Part shown: piece by piece, positions 43,901-55,900 of the stretch
Layout of the letters: each line of letters begins with the position of its first letter
Position numbering within the stretch: position 1 is the stretch's first letter
Assembly (NCBI GenBank): GCA_947396885.1
Contig: OX377204.1
Span: forward strand, 42,891,139-42,955,138
Source of the DNA: Heligmosomoides polygyrus polygyrus
Lineage: Eukaryota > Nematoda > Chromadorea > Rhabditida > Heligmosomidae
Direction of reading: 5' to 3'
DNA length: 64,000 bases
Translations under genes and position numbers: made by a program
Notes under the pieces: model-generated
What the model saw: only the letters and a program-made list of their open reading frames with translations
What the model was told of the DNA's origin: nothing
Databases searched by the model: none

Positions 43901-46900
43901 ACCAAAAGAGGGTTACGGTAGGCTCCAGGAGTGGCTCGGCACTAGCATCCTCACTAGGTGAGCTACCATGTTATAATACCTCTTTGGAAGCTCCTCTTTC
44001 ACATGCTTAGTTTGGAAATCACCTCCATTTTTGGCTGGGTCGAGTAGATCCTGCCAGACATATGTTCAGCGATGTTGATGGCTTTTGTTTCAGTAATGGC
44101 GAACGCTGGAGATCGAAGAGGAAAATGCTCACACCGGCCTTTCATTTCTCGATTCTTAACGACTTCATGACCATTTTCAATAAAGTACGTTTTGAAGTGC
44201 GTATGGAGCCAGCGCTTTTGCATATTCTCCAAAACTAAAGCTTATGCCTAACTCATGTCACGTAGTTCAATAGTGCAAAGGCACGGGAAATACAAGATTT
44301 CATCTTAGGAGGCGACCATTCTACTGGACCAGTTTTCTCAGTTCGCCGACAGCCGCGAGTCAGTCGACGTCTTTCCACTCATCAAACTGTGCACCCTGGA
44401 CATTATCTGTGGTATGCCATTATCCTATTTCGTCCATTCAAAATTAAAAAATCGGCTCAGGAGTCGTTTCACAAAACAGACCACCAGAATTATTACATTT
44501 CCTTCATTCCACTATGTCATTCTAAGGTCTGTCAAGATCTGGTCATCCAAATGAACGCCTTTAATAGGATGAAATGAATTTCCAAACAATTCAGTTCCAA
44601 TTCTTTGTTTAAGCATCACATGGCTGGTATTGAGGTTGTTAGCTCTCAACGATGTTTTGTTGCGATTGAATGTTCCCCGCCAGGTGGCACTCAAACTAGC
44701 ACCACCTGGTTACACGGCAGGAATACTCCACTCCCACTTAAGCTGATGGTTTTGATAAAAATGAAGAATGATAAAATGAAAAAATGCTTCGTTTTAGAAT
44801 ACTCCTGTCCGGTTGACAGATGGTGGGATTTCGAGTCCCGCCTGGTTTTGATAACAACAAAACATCATCATGAGATGAACACCATCATGTGCATCCTCGT
44901 TCCATCTCAAGAATCGTTTTTGAGGCAGCCTGACGAACTGTATTATAGCTGACCCAATCATCGCAAACAGAGTGACCTAGGAAGGAGTGAAAGAACGTGT
45001 TTGGAACAGTCGGTTGCAGAAAGGCTTATCTGATACGAATGGGCATGTGAAAAGAAGGTGCCCAGTGGAGAATTAGCGGATTGTATGCCGCTATAGCTAG
45101 TGAATGATACACGCATTCGCTAATATCATTGCACGAACACTTCATTCTGTGCATTAGAGAAACCCCCGCCCGTTGTCTTGATTGGCTTTTTGCTGAGCCG
45201 CGCACCCGGAATGTAGTTGTTCCAGTTTTTGAAAGCTCTATGAAATATCCGCCTTGGTGAAATTCCATTTCGTGCTCTTCGAGATGTCCTAGGTCCCGGT
45301 CCGTCGGTTGGACGTTGTAGTCGGAGAGGGTGGTGTGAACACTGGACAGCCGGCTTTCCAGCAGTCGCTTTTGTAGTCCTATCTGCCGAGAGCTGAGCAC
45401 TGGAGAGCTGCTGTACGTCGGCGTCGTTTCAGTTCGGAATGCCGTCGTCACCATTTTTTTGGAACAGTTCGCTGCAGAAATGTTTATCCGCCACGAATGA
45501 ACATGTGAAAAGAAAGTGCATGGTGGAGAATTATCGGTTTATAAACCGCTATAGCTAGATCGCGAAAGGTACTATCATTCACTAATTTCATTGCACAAAC
45601 ACTTCATTCTATACATTATAGAGAGAGCGCACCAAAGGATCATGTCAAGGAAGCAAATCCTGTATTGGGGTGGGTACCGTGAAGTGATCGGCGGGAGATG
45701 CCTTTCTAGCGTGTACCGCGAATCCATTCCACGTTTACCACACGAATAAGCGAACTTATACTTTTCTGCCCACGGATCTCCCTCGTTAGAGAGCCTTCGC
45801 TCTCTCTTGTTAAGAGGGATCTCGGGCCGCTTGTCGCAGGACCACGTGGCGCGTCCCGGAGGTGGATAGGGGAATGAAACGCGAACCAAATGCGACCGTG
45901 TACTGCCCAGAGACGCAGGTGGGGTGCAGGGGATGGACTCCTTGCTCCTGCTGTGTCGGGTCGACGCGTTCTTTGTGCGTGGGAGCGGCATATTCGTGCA
46001 CAGTGTGCCCGGATGTGTCCGTGACTGTGCGGATTGTAACTGTGTCGGCTCGGCCAAAGCTTGCACTCGGTAGACTGGGAGTACATCGTAAGGCGATTCG
46101 AGGCCGCCTCAAAAGTCTCGCCCCGTCCCTTCGGGCAGTCTGGCTGGCTGCCCGGAGTTCTTCGCCCGCACGACAGAGCCCGACTAGCTACCCGTGTGTA
46201 CTGCAGTCAAAAACAGCAGCACTAAAGGGCATCATTCCCCTGACCCCGAAAGAGCTCCCATTTCTGCAGCGATGGGAAGGACGAGTACGGAGAGGCTGCT
46301 AAAATCTCAGGGCCTAACCAGGCTGCGCAAATTGAGAAGAGTGGGATGACGATCTGTATTTACAACGCCCGCACGCTCGCATTGGAAGCGTCCGTCGAGG
46401 ACCTGATGACGCGAGCTAGGAGGATCAAGTACAACGTCACCGGACTGACCGAGACGAGAAGACACCACTCCTACACGTCGCCTACGACTCCGGAGAAGAA
46501 GTGTTCCTCGGAACATGCGACAGCAGAGGAGTAGGCGGCGTTGTTGTCCTCTTCTACACGCACTTGGCCATGAACATCGATTCGCACGAGTCTATAACAA
46601 CCCGGCACGGACGTCTGCGATTGAAGCGATGTGGCAACGCCAACATTGACTGTGTTCGTCGCGTATGCCCCAACATCCGACTACGACGGCGAAGAGTCGA
46701 AGCCTTTTACGTAGAGCTGGAGAAGTTCTATAAGGAAGATCAACCACCAGGAGACGTCTTTCTCCGGAAACTCTCTAGCTGATACGCCAGCGTGGAGCAG
46801 CCGAGCGTCAGGCCGCTACCAGCTGAGCTTGCGAAGCTATGCAGAGAGGCGATAAAGGAGAATCTTAAGGAGAGACGGGCGGAAATGTTGGTTGAAGCTG

Positions 46901-49900
46901 CAGAGGCAGGTTTGAGCATCCGCAATGCTCGCAGGAACTTCGCCAACTTCAAGTTTAAGATGATCGCTCTTCGACGTCCTCACGGGACCGTCACCTCTTC
47001 CAGAAGGACCATGGAGAAGGTCATCCACGACTTCTACTCCGATCTCTTCGATAGCCACGTCCATCTGCTCCCGTGCCATCTTCCGCAGCATGGATACGTC
47101 GTTCCATCTGTTCTCCCTTCCGAGATCCGACACACCATCTCGTCGGTGAAGAAACGTATAACACCCGGTCCCGACGGATCAGACCCGAACACCTGAAGAA
47201 CCTCCCGCCAACGCTCATTAACACCCTGTCGCGGCTCTTCACACGCTACCTGTCGGAGTGCAAGGTTCCATCTCAGTGGAAGACCAGCAGGACCGCCTTG
47301 CTGTACAAGAAGGAAGACGTGCACGACATTGGCAACTATCGCCCGATCTGCCTGCTGTGCGTAGGCTACAAGCTGTTCACTCGAGTCATCCTGAATAGGA
47401 TCAGCAGAACGCTGGACGAAGGACAGCCATGCGAACAAGCAGGATTTCGGAGAGGATTCAGCACGATCGACCACATACACACCATTACGAAGCTCATCGA
47501 AGTGTCTCGAGGGTATAAGCTGCCGTTGTGTCTTACGTTCATCGACCTGAAGAACGCATTCGACTCCGTCGAAACTGAAGCGGTCATCGAAGCCCTGCTC
47601 ACTCAGAGCGTTCCTACTCAGTACATCAGAGTCCTTCGAGAGCTGTATGTACAATGGATTCAGGACCATGATCTCACCATTCTACAACGACGTCGTCGTC
47701 CACGTGAAAAGAGGGGTTCGGCAGGGTGATAGCATATCCCCGAAGTTCTTCAGCGCGACCCTCGAAAACGACATGCGCGAACTACATAGAATGGGAGCAC
47801 ATGGGAGTGAAAGTCGACGGCCGGCAACTGCACCATCTTCGCTTCGCTGAGTTTTTTTTTTCCAAGTTTCCGATGCCCCATTCTTGCTCAACGGACATCT
47901 CTGCATACTTCAGCTATGTGTATCTGGGTTGCGAAGTCAATATGGCCAACGACCTAGCGCCGGAGCTGAGCAGGACAAAACGAGCGGCTTGGGGAGCTTT
48001 CAAGAGCGTCGAAGAAGTCGCGAAGAAGATGAAGAACGTCCGACTCCGTGCCCACCTATTCGACTCCACTGTTCTTCCTGCCCTAACACACGCCTCAGAG
48101 ACCTGGGCTATACGAAAGCAGAATGAACACGCGGTCAGAGTCGCGCAGCGTTGATTCGAGAGGACGATGCTAGGAGTCAGGAATTTCTGTTTTCTGTTTT
48201 TCTGGCCAATTTAGGCAAAATTTTTCTCTTCTTTTCTGTTTTCTGGGAAAATGGCCAAAAAATTGGCCAGCAAACAGAAAATAGAGCTGTAATCAAAATT
48301 ATATCATAGAAATCTAATGAAGAGAATACAAGAAGATAGAATCACGAGTTTCATTCCAAAATTATGTTTAAGAGTATTTTAAATTGCAAGCGTGTTGCGC
48401 TTTATATATGCTCATGCAGAAATTCCGCCATACATTTGTGCACTGTGCTGGTTTGTTTGCTTAATTGATTGCGTAAATGCCGCTGACATGGTGATTCGTC
48501 ATAAAACAGAAATTCCGCCATACAGAAATTGTCCCGATTTTCATCATTTGGCTTCGTACTCTTTTCGATTTTAACAGTAGTTCAGACCATCTACGATTAC
48601 TTACAACATTATATAAAGGCTACAAAACTTATGTTCTGAAGGCCATTTAATTATCCATTAACTAACCGCTTGTTCTTGAGTTACTGTGGGTAGGATTATT
48701 CTCCACCTCTGGTTTAAAGATTGAATTTTTTTGTCCGATCATACCTAATGATAGCTTTCCGCGGAGCCTTTGACGAAGGTACTTTTCTAACTCTGAACCT
48801 TGCTCAGCTTTTGCTAGTCAAAGAGTAGTAAGAGACAGAAAAGTTTCAGTCACCTTTGATTTCGATGATGTAGTGATTAGGTAGTGAAACATGAAATGTT
48901 TCAAGTATCACCTGTATAATCTGTCGTCCCGTTGATCGTAAAGTTGTTCGAGCGGGCACCAGCAGCGTCTCCATTCCCTGTAGTGTGCCAGAGTGCTCCA
49001 ATGGATCCTCTTCGTTCGAGGGACAGGAAGAGCGTCATAACGTTCCTTCAGGGCTTTCACGAAGAAGTCCTCCAACGCGTTGGTGGGCATCGTGGTGTTC
49101 TCTTGACATCACGACGACGCGGAATCCAGTCGGTGATGGCTCTCGTCCAGCGGGTGTCTGCGAATCGCTTTACGTGGCCGGCCCAAAATTTAATTTTCGA
49201 CAATTTGGCCCATGCGACAGCGTCTCTGATCTTCGAACGTAGACGAGGCTCGGAACTGCGGAGGCCTTCTCTTTCTTGCGTGCGTCGTTTCACTCCGAGT
49301 ATCGTCCTCTCAATTCCACGCTGCGCGACTCTGATCGCATGTTCATCCTGCTTTCGCATAGCTCAGGTCTCGGAGGTGTATGTCAAGGAGGGAGTAAGTG
49401 CAGTCGAATAAGTGGGCACGGAGTCGGACGTTCTTTGTCTTCTTCACGACTTTTTCGACGCTCTTAAAAACCCTTCAAGCCGCTCGTTTCCTTCTGCCCA
49501 GCTCCGGAGCCATGTCGTTGACCATGTTGACTTTGCGACCCAGACACACTAGCTGGAACATTCGGAGATGTTCTTTCCGCCGAGCGAGAATGAGGCAACA
49601 GAAACTTCTCCCTTCTTCATGAACATCGTCTTCGTAAGATCTGCAGTCCAACGTTCCCACATACGCGATCAAAGCCGCCAGCATTCGTTCCTCTTGGCTG
49701 CTCCGTGTTATGAGCACGCTGTTGCCGGCGAAGCAAGATGGTGCAATTGCCGACGGTCGACCTTCTCTCCAACGCCCTCCCCTACTAGGTCGCACATGAT
49801 GCTTTCGAGGGTGGCGCCGAAGAGCACCAGGATATGCTATCCCCTTGTCGAACCCCTCTGTTCACGTTGATGACGACGTCGTCGTAGAATGGTGAGATCT

Positions 49901-52900
49901 TGGCCGTGAATCCACTGTACAGCTCTCGAAGGACTCTGATGAACCGAGTAGGAACACCCTAAGTCAGCAGGGTTTCAACGACCACTTCAGTTTCGACGGA
50001 GTTGAATGCCTTCTTCAGGTCGACGAACGTAAGGCACCGCATCAGCTTGTACTCTTGCGACACTTCGATGAGCTTCGTAATGTGTATGTGGTCGATCGTG
50101 CTGAATTCTCCAGAATCCTCCTTGTTCGCATGGCTGTCCTTCGTCCAGCTATTTGCTGATCCTATTCAGGATGACTCTAGTGAACATCTTGTATACTACG
50201 GACGGCAGGCACATCGGGCCATAGTTGCCAATGTTGTGCACGTCTCAATTCTTGTACAGGAAGACGGTCCTGCTGATCTTCCACTAAGATGTAATATGAT
50301 ATGTATATACGATGAGTAATAATAATATGATGGAGAGGGTATGTGCTCGATCCTATCTAGAGTGTCTGCATATTCAAGAAAGCACCTTCACCCAAAAACT
50401 GACGTGCTGACAGACACGTTCAGTCAAAACCTCGCGTTGTTCTGTGAAGCATCTAGCCAGTGCACAACATCTTTAGTCTGTTAAGAAGTAACTAGGTGCT
50501 GTAAAGGGCATTGGTGAATTGGCCTGACAACTCTAGCTAAGCGGAAACTAGGCCACCTACAAGGAAAGGTGTTCCAGAAGACGAACTAGGAATATAGATT
50601 CTAGCGCAAATACTCAACGAATCTCTGCGCAGCTTTAGATAGAGTATCTGTGAATTCAAACAATGGAGTTCAAACATGCAAACGGTGGTCAATGACCCTT
50701 CATCGTGTTCGGTGCCTTAAAAGGCCAGTTTTTTTACTAGTGTGACCATTAATCTAGAAAATCGTGATTACAACTACATCTTGGACTATGAACCTTAAAC
50801 CGCTATATTAGAAGATGAATGCGGTACGTAAAATGACCTAATAAAACCACTCCTTTTTTACCTTTCCTCTTTAGACCCAACCTTTGGAAAACCAAAGTAT
50901 TTATTTTTCACAGAAACCCTCATAGTTTTGTGATTAATGATGTAATTGTTAGGACATTCGTTGTGAAAGGGGCTGATGAGAAATGTGGCATGTTTCAGAT
51001 GTCGAGATGCCTAGAATCTATCAGTCAAGATTTGCAATTTGCTGATTGCATTGGATCTGAGTGTACTAGAAATTTTTTTCAAAACGCTTCCAAATTAAAA
51101 CGCTGGTCCACCACTACATTTCCAGTCATACAAAAAGCATTTGCTATTGTAAAAATTGGTTTTTAGTTTAATAATTAGGTGGCATGATAATTGTGAAATT
51201 TTCTGTTTTCTGGGGTTTTTGGCTTTTCTGTTTTCTGAAGAAAGCGATGTCCTGTTTTCTGTTTTATGAGAAAATTTGAAAATTTTCCGCCCATCCCTGC
51301 TCGGCGTAACACGACTCACGCAAGTGAGGGAAGGCCTCCAGTGTTCCGAGCTTCGTCGACTCTCGGAGACCAGAGACGCTGTCGCGTGGGCCAAGTTGTC
51401 GAAAATTAGCTGGGCCGGCCACGTAATGCGATTCGCAGACACCTGCTGGACGAGAGTCATAACCGACTGGATTCCGCGGGATGTCAAGACGCCCACCAAC
51501 GCGTTGGTCGGACTTCTTCGTGAAAGCCCTGAACGACCGATATGACGTTCTTCGTCTCCCTCGAGCGAGGAGGATCCATTGGAGCATTCTGGCACGCGAC
51601 AGGGACGAATGGAGACGCTACTGGCGCCTCAGCGGGAGATAGGTGATACAAGTGACACTTTTCTGCTAGCGGAAGAGGAGAGTTGGTTCCGAGTCCGTCT
51701 GGGAAGGATTGTTCTGACCACAAGAAGCCGCTGCATGCACCAAACATTCATCCGAAATCTTCCAAAACCTCACAGTCCTTCGTTGTTTTTTGAAATTACT
51801 TTTGATGCGGAGGATAATGACACAGTAATGGTTATGACTAAACTTGTAACGCTTGAATAAAACGACTGCTGTACATGATCAAGACACAAAGTTACTAGGA
51901 TAAAATCCGTACTAAAGAAGAAACTGATCGAGCAATCGAATTTTGAAATAATCTACCCCTTTAATACATAAAGGATAATAAGGCAAAGAACGGCGCTAAC
52001 CACTGCCTTTGTGGTACCAATCTACCACTATAGGGTACACATTAATTATGGGCTTCAAATAATCGAAGTGAAATAGTAACACGAACAATTCAAAACGGAG
52101 AAAAACATTTAGCAATCTTCACTAAGATCCTTGGCAATCAAAAATTACAATCTTCATTCAAGGTGCTCTCTTCTTGCGCGTATGAAGCTTCTCAGACGAG
52201 TGACGTAGGTGTTGCAGCTGGCACGCAGGTAGTCCTCATCGAGATCACTCCATATTTTCGTAAATGCAGCTTTGAGCTAATCGAAGTTGTTGTATCTTGT
52301 AGCTGAGATCTTGCGCTCTAAAACCAACCAAACCGAAAAGTCAAGTGGATTCAGATCTGGTGAATTTCATAGCCGCTCGCGAGTGCCGAAATCTGGAAGC
52401 TCACGTTGACTCCGCTGCTGGACGACTCTCGACTTGTGTGCAGAAGCAGAGTATTGCTGAGAGCACCATGGCTTGTCTCCGGAGCGAGCAATGGACCATG
52501 GCTTCAAAACTTTCTCTAAGAACGATTTCAAGAATATTTCCTTATTGATCTTCACTCCAGCATCGACGAACACCAGTGGCGTCTTCCCATCTGAGTTCAT
52601 TCCACCCCGAACCATAACAAAGCTCAAATTTGCAGTTTTCCCCATGACTTTCCTCTAGAAATGACCTGTTTCTTATCTGCTGCGAGGATCCGATCGCTTT
52701 GTGGATTCAGAATAGGTTCTATTGTGCAAACTTTCTCGCCGCCCAAAACGATGCTCAGGTGCCTGCCACCTGCTACGCCATCGTGACTCGTCTGAGAAGC
52801 TGCATACGTGCAAGAGGAAAGCTCTTCGAATAAAGATTGCACTTTTTGATTTCTAAGGACCTTTGTTAAGATCGCGAAGTGTTCTTCTCCGTTTTGAATT

Positions 52901-55900
52901 GTTTGCGTTACTATGGCACTTCGATTATTTGAGGCCCGTAATTAATGCGCACTCTGTACTGCAGAGGCAATGGCTAAATGTGTGCAACGACTGAATGTGT
53001 ATTTGGCTTTGGTTATGAAATCCAAATGCCGGCCTTTGGACATTTCAGCGCACTCAGCTTTTAGACAATCTTGGTGCCACATCATCTAAAGTACGGAATA
53101 CTTGGTTGGCCTGGATAGGACCCGAAGCAAACCCTGATTGCAAGGGACAGAAGGCACCTCCTTCTGTATAAGTATTTAACTCAGCTTTTACTGATGAAGC
53201 AAGACGATTCTCGCGTCTTTATTCACTTTTGAAGATGGTGAAGGTTCTCGAAAAAATTTTAAGCGGAGGTCGAAAGATAAAAGTACTTGCAGCCGAAACA
53301 ATCAAGGCAGGCATCCAGGCATCATCTTCGTGTTCTTTCGAGTCCTTTTGCTTTTCAATTCCCATGTCCGTGCACCCTTCCTTGTAGTGAGCCGGTATGT
53401 TACAAAAATTTTTAAAAAATGAAAAATGCTTCAGAATCGGCTATGGGTGTGAATATTCGCGCTCAGTTGGGTCAGAACAAGGACTACGTTCGGTCTGTTA
53501 AAGATGTCTGTCAGCTGCTCTGGGATAGGGAGCGACTGCCGTGGCTGTGGCCGACACCACTGTGGGTGCTCTCTGGAAAAGCTGCTAAGCTCAGGAAGGC
53601 GCTTGCTACAGTGAAGGGCTTTTCTATAGAGGTTCATTCCACGTCCAAAACCTTTTGTTGTACCCATTAAGTGGAGTCTGCTACAGATCATCGCCAAGCG
53701 GAAGAAGGTGCTCCTCCAACACAAACGAGAGGCAAGTGGGAAGAAGGCTTTCCTTGACCTTCTTTTGGAAATGCAACATACCAACTGTCTCAGCGACGAC
53801 GATATAAGGGAAGAAGTGGACACCTTCATGCTCGCAGGTTTGCGTAGACTTTCCTTTTTAGGTCCTTCTGTCCAATCTTTAATATAGCATCTTCACGATT
53901 CATACACAGTAAACTATTGCCTATACAGGACACGACACTATCGCCAGTGCTCTAGGATACGCACTTTTCTGTCTGGGAAACTATCCTGAGGAGCAGGAGA
54001 AGCTCTTTGACGAGGTCAGAGAAGTGCTAGGTTGGTTTGCTACCTGAGGCTATAGTATTGATCCTAAATAATTCTCTTTGGTTTAACTATTTCTAAACTT
54101 ATTACAGGGTCGACAGATCGTGAACTAACTCAAGACGATCTCTGCAAACTGAAGCACACGGACAAGGTCTTGAAGGAAGCCCTTCGAGTGTTTCCTCCGC
54201 TACCAATGATTGCTCGACGTCTTCACAATGATGTCGAAATAGGTGCATTCAGCACAATGCTTGGTGCTCTAGCGCCTTGCGAGCGCATTTGAGCGGGAAC
54301 ACTCTTCCTCTGTGAAGCTTACAAATAGCAAGAGAGAAATCCCCAAATAACGAATCAATTCAGGCGCGCTTGAATCATAGCTGCTACAAATTTTTCGGTG
54401 GTAGAACAGAAAAATATAGATTGGCTTAGTAGACGGAAGGGTGGTAGCCAGTGCCTCTCTTTGGCGTCTAACAACATTCAGACGATCTTCAGTTGCTGTC
54501 ACGGAATCACCGTTCGCGCGTCCTTGCATGCTTGCACGGCAGACCCTGTTGAGGGTCACAGATCTATGGCAAACACAGATCCAGACAAAGAGCCGAGCTT
54601 TTATGGAACGCCTTTGGGCGCAAATAGGGTCCGGGGGAGGGCCACCTTATAAAAAGTCACTTCACCAAAACGAAAAAAACGAGACAAGGCACACTGGTAG
54701 AAAAGAGAACAAACAAATAATGCTGTAGCTTACTGTGTATGAATCGTGAAGATGCTATATTAAAGATTGGACAGAAGGACCTGAAAAGGAATGNNNNNNN
54801 NNNNNNNNNNNNNNNNNNNNNNNNNNNNNNNNNNNNNNNNNNNNNNNNNNNNNNNNNNNNNNNNNNNNNNNNNNNNNNNNNNNNNNNNNNNNNNNNNNNN
54901 NNNNNNNNNNNNNNNNNNNNNNNNNNNNNNNNNNNNNNNNNNNNNNNNNNNNNNNNNNNNNNNNNNNNNNNNNNNNNNNNNNNNNNNNNNNNNAGACAGG
55001 ACTGTATTTACATTTGCTGTATGTATGTAACTACTCGCCACGCCGGCCCACCGCGCCATGCTGTGGTGACCCCCCTGACCCTATTTGCGCTCGCCTTTGT
55101 ACTACTCCGATGGCAAGGTTCTCACAATTCCCTACAACAAGATACTTGTTTTTCGAAAGAAATCTGGCTCGAAGTAAAATCCTGTTATCTGCCTAACACT
55201 GATCGTCGCTCGCCATTAGGGCCTGGATTCATGAGCGAAAGAGTAGGCAGCTAGCCACCAGAAAGTAACCTAACCGGCGCCTTGCCAAAAACGTACCGAC
55301 ACTTGTGTTTCACAATATTTGCGGTGAAGGATGCTGCGGCGGTAAGTTGTCGGCTGCTGCGCAATGGTCGCTGCTAGCGGCCGCCACATTTGCAAACGAC
55401 ATAGCTTCAATATTTCCGCATTTTACTTTTGTTTTCGAGGCTTTCGAAGCCACGATATTCCGCGAAATACACTATTCCGAAGTTTGCGTTCTCTAGAAGG
55501 CGAAGTCTTTGAGTCTTTGATTTCTCACATTCAACTCTGACCCTAAGTTATGCTTCAAGCTAGACTTAGGATGAGAATGCTGTCCAGTACACCTATGAAA
55601 ATAGTTTTCGACGAAAATCCTAAGCACGGAGGTTGCCTTATCGATACCGGCAGCCGCAGTCCGTTGCGGCGTGAAACAGTCAACGCCAACAGCAAACTAG
55701 CAGCCGTACTGGGTGGGGCCAGCTGCTTCATTAGGGAAGGGCCACGAGTTCGGTTCCTCAGCGGTGGGATTGTTTTGTATTAGTACAGCATTAGCTTCGC
55801 ATCCGTCACCTTGCCCTCATCTTGCCTGTTACGTTTAGGGTTCTGCAGCGCCCTTTTGATCGTATCACTATGCCGGCGTCAGCAGTCGCTCTCAATAAAG

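Larger units (their letters stand above)
48178..51299. mobile_element. hAT-like insertion splitting RTE copy C
   Basis: It starts CAGGAATTTCTG and ends GGGCGG-type complement CCGCCCATCCCTG. The flanks CTAGGAGT (48170-48177) and CTCGGCGT (51300-51307) match at six of eight bases and both fit the RTE sequence at that point, so this is an 8-bp duplication with later changes. Both ends carry TTTTCTGTTTTCTG repeats, but in direct rather than inverted orientation, which is odd for hAT. No transposase was seen. It carries an RTE fragment (48905-50295). Confidence 0.75.
45770..51656 (+). mobile_element. RTE copy C (same deleted subfamily), split by a later insertion
   Basis: It is flanked by a perfect 10-bp duplication ACTTTTCTGC (45760-45769, 51657-51666). 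The retrotransposon occupies 45770-48177 and 51308-51656, interrupted at the MLGVTRL codons by the 48178-51299 element. Order: leader, endonuclease N-terminus (46346-46700), shared deletion, RT (46792-47850), C-terminus (47940-48154, then 51300-51600), and a 3' end with GGTGATACAAGTG. It lies sense-oriented in P450 intron 5. Confidence 0.92.

Noticed and set aside
53221..53400. Extra P450 exon upstream of 53435
   Set aside because: Exon 5 (ending 44411) and exon 6 (starting 53435) join in phase to give CESAMGVN, leaving no missing residues.
54739..55254. Long ORFs running through the N tract
   Set aside because: Artefact of translating undetermined bases.
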